Shown: one piece after another, positions 60,017-64,000 of the stretch
Layout: each line of letters begins with the position of its first letter
How positions within the stretch are numbered: the first letter of the stretch is position 1
Source of the DNA: CAYXLI01 sp964464925
GTDB lineage: Bacteria; Acidobacteriota; Terriglobia; Bryobacterales; Bryobacteraceae
Direction: 5' to 3'
Length of the DNA: 64,000 bases
Assembly (NCBI GenBank): GCA_964464925.1
Contig: CAYXLI010000010.1
Span: 62,001-126,000, forward strand
The notes under the pieces: generated by a model
Seen by the model: only the letters and a program-made list of their open reading frames with translations
The model's database searches: none
What the model was told of the DNA's origin: nothing
Made by a program: the position numbers and the translations under genes

Positions 60017-62452
60017 CTATGCGGGTTGGGTGACCTTTTCCTCTTCGGGCTTCGGCAGGTCCTTTTTAAACTTGCACTCCTTGTTCGGGCACTGAGCGAC
60101 CGGGCCCGCCTTCAGCCACTTCTCGATGAGATATGGGCTGCTGCACTCGGGGCATTGTTCCGGGATTGGCTTGCCCCAGGCGACGAAGTCGCAATCGGGG
60201 TAGCGGTTGCAGCCGAAGAAGGTCTTGCCGCGCTTGCTGCGGCGTTCGACGACTTCGCCCTCTGAGCAGTTCGGGCAGGGGACACCGATGGTCTTCTGCT
60301 TGACGAACTTGCAGGTAGGGTAGTTGCTGCAGGCGACGAACTCGCCGAAGCGGCCGAATTTCTGAACCAGGTTGTTGCCGCAATTCGGGCATTTCTCTTC
60401 GAGCGGAACGTCGGATTTCTTCTGCGCACCACCGATCTGCTTGGTGGTCTTGCAGTCGGGGTATCCGGAGCAGGCGTAGAACTGGCCGAAGCGGCCCTTC
60501 TTCAAGACCATGGGGCGGCCGCAGTTCTCGCAATACTCCTCTTCGTCCTGTTCGGTGAACGACTCGGCAGTCGAGGGATCGGGCTGGGGCTCACGGGTGT
60601 TCGTACACTCGGGGTAGCCGGTGCAGGCGATGAAGTAGCCATGGCGGCCCCACTTCTTCACCATGGGCTTGCCGCACTTCTCGCAGACGAGGTCAGTGGG
60701 CTCCTCCATCCGCTTGATGTCGGTCATCTCCGTTTCAGCGCGGATGAGATCACCCTTCAGACGTTCGTAGAACTCCGACATGGCGGCGCGCCAGTCGAGT
60801 TTGCCATCTTCGATTTCGTCCAGTTCCTCTTCCATACGCGCGGTGTACTGCACGTCGAAAATATGGTTGAAGCTTTCCACCAGCAAGTCGGTGACGATCA
60901 TGCCGAGTTCGGTCGGGGTGAAGCGGCCGCCCTCTTTCTTGACGTACTCGCGTTCCTGAATGGTGGAGAGGATGGAAGCGTAGGTGGAGGGGCGGCCGAC
61001 GCCGTTTGCTTCGAGTTCTTTCACCAGCGTGGCTTCGTTGAAGCGAGGCGGCGGCTCGGTGAAGTGCTGCTCGGGCTCGATAGTCTTGAAGCGCAGGTGC
61101 TCGCCCTCGGTGACGACGGGCAGGCGGCTCTTCAGCTCTTCGTCGTCCTCATCCTTTTGATCCTTGCCTTCTTCGTAGACGGCGAGGAAGCCATCGAACT
61201 TCGGCACGGAACCGGTGGCGCGGAATTTGTACTCTGCTCCGTCCTTGCCCTTGGCGGCAACGTCGATGGTGGTCTGGTCAAATAGCGCCGGCATCATCTG
61301 GGAGGCGACAAAGCGCATCCAGATAAGACGGTACAGTTTCAGTTCGTCTTCGGCCAGGTACTTTTCGAGGCTGGCCGGGTCGCGCATGGCGGAGGTCGGG
61401 CGGACAGCTTCGTGCGCGTCCTGCGCGTCCTTCTTGCCCTTGTAGAAATTGGGAGCCTGCGGCAGGTACTGGGTGCCGTAACGCGAGCCGATCATCTCGC
61501 GCACTTCGGAGAGCGCTTCATTGCTGACGCGCGTCGAATCGGTACGCATGTAGGTGATGAGACCGATGGCGCCCTCGCTGCCGAGTTCGACACCTTCGTA
61601 GAGGCGCTGAGCGAGCATCATGGTGCGCTTTACGCTGAAGCGCAGCTTGCGGGCAGCCTCCTGCTGGAGCGTGGAGGTGATGAAGGGCGGAACGGGGTTG
61701 CGTTTCTTCTCGCGCGTGGCGACGGACTGGACGATGTAGTCGGCACCGTCGAGAGCGGTGACGATCCCCTGGGCCGCTTCTTCATTCGGAATGTCAATCG
61801 TTTCGTCGTTCTTCTTGGCGAAGTGCGCTTTGAGGACTGGCGGCTTCTTCGCGTTGAGGTGAACGTCGATCGTCCAGTATTCCCTCTTGACGAAGGCACG
61901 GATTTCACGCTCGCGGTCGACGATCAGGCGGAGCGCGACGGTTTGGACGCGTCCTGCGGAAAGACCGCGGCGGACTTTGTCCCAGAGGAGCGGGGAGATC
62001 TTATAGCCGACGAGACGGTCGAGGACACGGCGGGCCTGCTGGGCCTCCACCAGGTGGATGTCGACCGACTTGGGCGTTTCAAATGCCTTGCGGATCGCGT
62101 TCGCGGTGATTTCGTTGAACATCACGCGATAGATCTTCGGGCCGTCTTTGCGCCCGTCGAGTTCTTCCTGCAGGTGATAACAGATGGCCTCGCCTTCGCG
62201 ATCAGGGTCAGCGGCGAGGTAGACGGTCTCAACGCCTTTGGCGGCCTGCTTCAACTCGGTAATGAGCTTTTTCTTCCCCTCAATGACCTGGTAGTGGGGT
62301 TCGAAATCACTATCGACGTTGACCGCCAGATCCTTCTTGGGAAGGTCCTTGATGTGGCCGAGGCTGGCCTTGACCACATACTGCTTTCCTAGATATTTGC
62401 CAATTGTTTTCGCCTTCGCCGGGGATTCGACGATGACGAGCGAGTTAGCCAT
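60017..62452 (-). CDS. topA: DNA topoisomerase I
   Basis: 811 residues; relaxes negative supercoils. The Toprim domain has VIVESPAKAKTIGKYLG and ADPDREGEAI (82-90). The active-site Tyr is Y301 in GLITYMRTDSTRVS. The core follows with GVGRPSTYASILSTIQ. Five C-terminal zinc ribbons end the protein, from CEKCGKPMV to CPECSSPYL; E. coli has fewer Cys-type ones. AAGGA lies 5 nt upstream of the ATG. Next to dprA, which lies upstream in the same direction, a common arrangement. Confidence 0.97.
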   Translation of the reverse strand: MANSLVIVESPAKAKTIGKYLGKQYVVKASLGHIKDLPKKDLAVNVDSDFEPHYQVIEGKKKLITELKQAAKGVETVYLAADPDREGEAICYHLQEELDGRKDGPKIYRVMFNEITANAIRKAFETPKSVDIHLVEAQQARRVLDRLVGYKISPLLWDKVRRGLSAGRVQTVALRLIVDREREIRAFVKREYWTIDVHLNAKKPPVLKAHFAKKNDETIDIPNEEAAQGIVTALDGADYIVQSVATREKKRNPVPPFITSTLQQEAARKLRFSVKRTMMLAQRLYEGVELGSEGAIGLITYMRTDSTRVSNEALSEVREMIGSRYGTQYLPQAPNFYKGKKDAQDAHEAVRPTSAMRDPASLEKYLAEDELKLYRLIWMRFVASQMMPALFDQTTIDVAAKGKDGAEYKFRATGSVPKFDGFLAVYEEGKDQKDEDDEELKSRLPVVTEGEHLRFKTIEPEQHFTEPPPRFNEATLVKELEANGVGRPSTYASILSTIQEREYVKKEGGRFTPTELGMIVTDLLVESFNHIFDVQYTARMEEELDEIEDGKLDWRAAMSEFYERLKGDLIRAETEMTDIKRMEEPTDLVCEKCGKPMVKKWGRHGYFIACTGYPECTNTREPQPDPSTAESFTEQDEEEYCENCGRPMVLKKGRFGQFYACSGYPDCKTTKQIGGAQKKSDVPLEEKCPNCGNNLVQKFGRFGEFVACSNYPTCKFVKQKTIGVPCPNCSEGEVVERRSKRGKTFFGCNRYPDCDFVAWGKPIPEQCPECSSPYLIEKWLKAGPVAQCPNKECKFKKDLPKPEEEKVTQPA

Positions 62453-62506
62453 TTAATTCCTTATTAGATTAAGATTGCTGCACCGGTACCAGGTGACCGG
62501 CCTAAA

Positions 62507-63667
62507 CTACCATACTTTAACAAAGGTCTTCCCGGGAAGTTGACGAACTAGCCCGAGCATCTCCAGTTCAAAGAGGGCTGCAATGACCTCTGATGAGGAA
62601 TGGTACTCCAAAGTTTCAAGCAGCGCATCCAGGTGAACCGGATTGTCTACTGTGAGGGAATCCAGAAGCTCTTTCTTTATAGTAGCTTGCGGATCATCAG
62701 ATTTTTCTGGGGTGACATGGACCACGTCTCTGTCCCAGTTCAGCTCGCGTTGGTTCTGCAGGGAAAGGCGGCGGCGATCATCAGGCGGGAGTTCCTGCAC
62801 GATGTCATTCCAGTCCTGGACCAGCTTGGCGCCTTGCTTGATGAGCAGGTTCGGTCCCCAACTCATTTTCGAGGTGATGTTGCCCGGGATGGCGAAGACC
62901 TCCCGGCCCTGGTCCATGGCGAGGCGGGCGGTGATGGAAGAGCCGCTATACTGAGCGCCTTCGACGATCATGACGCCGGAACTGAGCCCGCTGATGATGC
63001 GATTCCGGACGGGGAAGTTCTGAGGATAAGGCGGCGCACCCATGGGAAATTCGCTGAGCAGCAAACCATCGTCCGCGATTTGAGTAGTAAGCTTCCTATT
63101 TTCTGAGGGATATACGAGGTCCACGCCACACCCCAAGACTGCGATGGTATTACCCTTTTGCGCCAGAACGGCTCTGTGAGCGGCTGTGTCGATACCGCGT
63201 GCCAAGCCGCTGACGATGGTGATTCCGCCGGCGGCCAGTTCAGAGGACAGGCGCTCGGCGGCACCTACTCCGTAGGGGGTAGCGCGCCGGGTACCGACGA
63301 CTCCGATGCAGATGCTATCCAGCAATTCGATGCGGCCGCGGGCAAATAGAAGTAAGGGAGGATCGAAGATGGAGCGGAGGCGCTCCGGGTAGCGCGCGTC
63401 CGAGATGGGGATGAGGGTGGCGCCGGCTTTGATGAGACGCTCCTGCTGGCCGACAGCATCTTCGAAGGAACAGCCGCTGGCGATAGAGCGGGCCTGGGTG
63501 CCGGAAAGCCCTGCGGCTGCGAGTTGGTCTTCACTGGCGCGGAAGATAGCTTGAGGCGTTTGAAACTGATGGACTAGAACTACAGCCCTCCTAGTACCAA
63601 GTCCGGGTACCATTTTCAGGGCCAACCAATGTAACTCTTCTTCACGAACAATAGTCGAACTTGGCAA
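62507..63667 (-). CDS. dprA: DNA-processing protein DprA
   Basis: About 386 residues; loads RecA on incoming single strands during natural transformation. The Rossmann-like core has IGVVGTRRATPYGV, IVSGLARGIDTAAH, TIAVLGCGVDLVYP and FAIPGNITS. The C-terminal winged-helix-like part (LDALLETLEYHSSSEVIAAL) is present. The start is TTG at 63667, preceded by AAAGGGA; longer readings add low-quality sequence, and the ATG near residue 19 is too late. Adjacent to topA, which follows after 54 nt. Confidence 0.93.
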   Translation of the reverse strand: MPSSTIVREEELHWLALKMVPGLGTRRAVVLVHQFQTPQAIFRASEDQLAAAGLSGTQARSIASGCSFEDAVGQQERLIKAGATLIPISDARYPERLRSIFDPPLLLFARGRIELLDSICIGVVGTRRATPYGVGAAERLSSELAAGGITIVSGLARGIDTAAHRAVLAQKGNTIAVLGCGVDLVYPSENRKLTTQIADDGLLLSEFPMGAPPYPQNFPVRNRIISGLSSGVMIVEGAQYSGSSITARLAMDQGREVFAIPGNITSKMSWGPNLLIKQGAKLVQDWNDIVQELPPDDRRRLSLQNQRELNWDRDVVHVTPEKSDDPQATIKKELLDSLTVDNPVHLDALLETLEYHSSSEVIAALFELEMLGLVRQLPGKTFVKVW

Positions 63668-63815
63668 TGCGGTTCCCTTTACTATCAGTGGGAAAAGAAG
63701 AGAGTTGTTCTCCGCGGAAATGCAAAGTGTAAGATAAATTATGCATGGGAAGGGGAGAATTGGTGACTGAAGCCGCTGGGTATGCGCACAAACTAAGCCT
63801 CCTGCGAGGCGCCTG

Positions 63816-64000
63816 ATGGATCGTGCGAATGACGGGGTAATTCGGATCCTGCTAGTAGAGGATAACCCTGGAGATGTACGGCTGACCAAAGAAGTGCTGA
63901 AAGAAAGCGACCTGAAGCACGAGTTGTATGTAGCCACAGACGGGGAATTGGCGGTGTCGTTTCTGAGGCGCGAGCCTCCATACGGTGATGCGGTTCGGCC
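63816..64000 (+). CDS. Response regulator receiver domain protein, 3' end outside the window
   Basis: The first 61 codons are visible from ATG at 63816. VIRILLVEDNPGDVRLTKEVL is a receiver-domain start of the Rcp1-like type, with the acidic pair in VEDN and helix alpha-1 behind it, then HELYVATDGELAVSFL. The phosphorylated Asp would lie just past the window. Divergent from dprA. GCCTC-CTGC-GAGGC at 63798-63811 places the GAGG ribosome-binding site in a small hairpin. Confidence 0.8.
   Translation, partial: MDRANDGVIRILLVEDNPGDVRLTKEVLKESDLKHELYVATDGELAVSFLRREPPYGDAVR

Noticed and set aside
1..64000. tRNA genes, rRNA genes, CRISPR arrays, insertion sequences
   Set aside because: No T-loop motif with fitting acceptor stem, no regular repeat-spacer pattern and no transposase sequence were found; a covariance-model search would be needed to exclude unusual tRNAs.

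Overview
The window looks like chromosomal DNA of an Acidobacteriota member, most likely from the Solibacter/Bryobacter lineage. The evidence is a large secreted protein (16179-18731) ending in a TIGR03437-type repeat domain, first defined in Solibacter usitatus; a DUF1552 / DUF1592-type cytochrome pair (21237-24931); many secreted proteins with Sec or Tat signals; an EF-P with an unusual tip; and an 'AANRANALKSTGP'-type orphan protein. The DNA is moderately GC-rich and gene-dense, with many 1-4 nt overlaps. I see no rRNA, tRNA, CRISPR array, recognisable insertion sequence or prophage.

Layout. 1-4 kb: end of an unrecognised gene, a Wzt-like ABC ATPase, an M24 peptidase, and a peroxiredoxin whose catalytic Cys codon is an in-frame TGA followed by a SECIS-like hairpin (a predicted exported selenoprotein). 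4-8 kb: DinB, an epimerase, a HExxH/TPR protein and a GAF-ANTAR antiterminator. 8-13 kb (minus strand): a cytochrome c maturation operon, ccmE-ccmF-ccmH-two accessory membrane proteins-ccmA, with a CxxxY-type CcmE. 13-16 kb: a methyltransferase, two DUF3592 proteins and a frameshifted glyoxalase-fold gene. 16-28 kb: secreted TIGR03437 protein, DAHP synthase, enolase-superfamily enzyme, DUF1552 and DUF1592 cytochrome proteins, a degenerate nucleoside hydrolase and a BNR-repeat protein. 28-34 kb: CDF transporter, two very short membrane-protein genes, EF-P, a sialate-esterase-like protein, a GH19-type lysozyme next to a small exported protein, and an exported oxidoreductase.

34-43 kb is a tight plus-strand glycan operon: AI-2E-type permease, three glycosyltransferases, a DUF3108 protein, a glycosyltransferase-methyltransferase fusion, and an ABC-2 permease with an extra N-terminal beta-sandwich domain. 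The only Wzt-like ATPase in view lies 40 kb upstream. 43-51 kb: ThuA, PspC, MsrP, a TPR pseudokinase, and sulfur amino acid genes (cystathionine synthase/lyase, cysS, MetX-like hydrolase). 51-56 kb: an Hsp70-like protein, Ca2+/H+ exchanger and cyclase run, then an SDR and a glycine-zipper protein. 56-64 kb: an orphan protein bracketed by palindromes, a membrane protein, an exported HD-type protein, a decayed secreted-protein gene, topA, dprA and the start of a response regulator.

How they connect. The ccm genes could mature the c-type heme protein at 22568-24931. The Prx and MsrP both point to defence of the cell envelope against oxidants. The 34-43 kb operon probably builds and exports a surface polysaccharide. 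All functions are read from motifs and neighbourhood only; no database search was run.
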